A stretch of DNA of 64,000 nucleotides, taken from Fidelibacterota bacterium (lineage in GTDB: Bacteria > Fidelibacterota > Marinisomatia > Marinisomatales > TCS55). Location: assembly GCA_014382015.1 (NCBI GenBank), contig JACNKN010000041.1:82407-146406 (forward strand). Reading direction: 5' to 3'. A model generated the notes under the pieces. It worked only from the letters and a program-made list of their open reading frames with translations, did not search any database and was not told the origin of the DNA. The position numbers and the translations under genes are program-made. This document shows, in pieces, positions 63,423 through 64,000 of the stretch. How positions within the stretch are numbered: the first letter of the stretch is position 1; every line of letters starts with the position of its first letter.

Positions 63423-63704
63423 TTAATGATAATCTGTTATTTCAACTTTTTCAGCATCTTTACCATGCCAAAAAAAGCGAATCCGCCATTGGTCGTTGAT
63501 ACGAATGCTATACTGTCCCTTACGCTTTCCTTTGAGGATTTTAAGTCGATTAGATGGTGGGTTTCGTAAATCCAGTAGGGATTGCGCCCGATGAATCATC
63601 CTTAATTTCCTTAATGAGGCTCTATGCAATTCATGGGGAATTTTCTTTGTAAAGGTTCGATTAAAAATCTTTTCAGTTTCCTTGCATTTAAAGGACTTTA
63701 TCAC
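63423..63704 (-). CDS. higB: HigB-family (RelE-like) mRNA interferase toxin
   Basis: A 93-residue RelE/ParE-superfamily toxin that cuts mRNA on the ribosome in its characterised relatives. MIKSFKCKETEKIFNR is the HigB-type start; LRNPPSNRLKILKG and SIRINDQWRIRFFW carry the conserved basic and aromatic residues, and the chain ends with VEITDYH, the usual last strand. Length is normal, so the toxin looks intact. It is the first gene after an operator-like palindrome. Confidence 0.93.
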   Translation of the reverse strand: MIKSFKCKETEKIFNRTFTKKIPHELHRASLRKLRMIHRAQSLLDLRNPPSNRLKILKGKRKGQYSIRINDQWRIRFFWHGKDAEKVEITDYH

Positions 63705-63727
63705 GATTGAAATTATGAACCATAACG

Positions 63728-63746
63728 TATAACGTCAAGCGTTATA
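63728..63746 (-). promoter_or_regulatory. Operator/promoter of higBA
   Basis: A perfect 7-bp inverted repeat TATAACG (63728-63734) and CGTTATA (63740-63746) with a 5-base centre. On the minus strand it overlaps TTGACG (63738-63733), a good -35, with TAATTT 17 bases further as -10. HigA-type antitoxins bind such palindromes, so autorepression is likely. Confidence 0.6.
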
Positions 63747-63908
63747 ATTGATATAATTATAATTTGGTTGGAAACTTGGCGAATTGAAGAGTAGGTGGGG
63801 ATGCAAAAAAAAATAACCATTAATCTATCGCACGATTATTTTCTTACATTTTTTCTCGTAATAAACAATAATCGTCTATATTTTCTATACAGGGTTTCAT
63901 TTAGTTTC

Positions 63909-64000
63909 ATGAAAAAGATCATTCAAATTATTATTGTTTATTTGACCTTGGGTACTATCTATGGTACGCCTGCGGATTCTTCAGATTATAGCGGTATCCG
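63909..64000 (+). CDS. Exported protein, N-terminal fragment (runs off the right edge)
   Basis: An open frame from ATG at 63909 to the end of the window, 30 codons. It begins MKKII followed by a hydrophobic stretch (QIIIVYLTLGTIYG) and a likely signal-peptidase site near TPADSS, so the product is exported. It is divergent from higBA-porU. A 9-bp inverted repeat (63832-63840 with 63867-63875) lies in its upstream region. Too little is visible to name a family; another envelope or T9SS-related protein would fit the place, but this is speculation. Confidence 0.5.
   Translation, partial: MKKIIQIIIVYLTLGTIYGTPADSSDYSGI

Overview
The window reads as chromosomal DNA of a Gram-negative bacterium of the Fibrobacterota-Chlorobiota-Bacteroidota (FCB) group, most likely a Candidatus Marinimicrobia (SAR406)-type lineage. 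This is an inference. It rests on a PorU-like type IX secretion protease with a FlgD-like C-terminal domain, a MurE with the DNPR motif (meso-diaminopimelate peptidoglycan), a division PBP ending in a PASTA domain, many lipoproteins and a beta-barrel protein, tRNAs without encoded CCA, and moderately AT-rich DNA. No rRNA, CRISPR array, prophage or insertion sequence is visible.

Layout. 1-4.0 kb: a tight minus-strand operon (PLP sulfur amino-acid enzyme, P1-family peptidase, DUF1801 protein, two small membrane proteins) followed by the start of a lipoprotein. 4.1-11.7 kb: plus-strand core genes: miaA; a PyrR-type attenuator with pyrR-pyrB-pyrC; then rplM-rpsI-rpsB-tsf-pyrH-frr, closed by a strong terminator. 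11.8-14.2 kb: a B12-dependent ribonucleotide reductase on the minus strand, with two DnaA boxes in its upstream region. 14.6-20.1 kb: tRNA-Gly(CCC), a DapA-like aldolase, a radical-SAM/DUF512 protein beside der, and a secreted endonuclease/phosphatase-fold lipoprotein. 20.4-34.8 kb: an accessory region rich in secreted hydrolases and FAD oxidoreductases (DUF3604, CocE/S15, TauE, two DAO-type oxidases, an alpha/beta hydrolase, a metallophosphoesterase, M28 and C69 peptidases), with the initiator tRNA inside it. 35.2-40.7 kb: typA, a secreted Gly/Arg/His-rich protein, a beta-barrel protein and a RetSat/CrtI-like oxidoreductase. 40.9-57.7 kb: a complete, gapless dcw cluster (mraZ to ftsZ) on the minus strand. 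57.8-63.7 kb: a RodZ-like protein, maf, porU and a HigBA toxin-antitoxin pair. A divergent secreted protein begins at the right edge.

How it fits together. Two large growth units dominate: translation plus pyrimidine synthesis, controlled in part by UMP sensing through PyrR, and cell-wall synthesis plus division, apparently autoregulated by MraZ through TGGGT boxes over its promoter. The 20-35 kb segment looks like a set of exported peptide and ester hydrolases together with amine/amino-acid oxidases, consistent with a heterotroph feeding on peptides.

The most interesting signals are a CCC-TGA-C site where the metallophosphoesterase reading frame breaks and its conserved C-terminus continues in the +1 frame (programmed frameshift or mutation); the tandem DnaA boxes upstream of nrdJ; the MraZ box/promoter arrangement; the PyrR leader with three mutually exclusive pairings; and a partial copy of the initiator tRNA split by a small palindrome just upstream of the intact gene. 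I found no clearly new multi-gene system.
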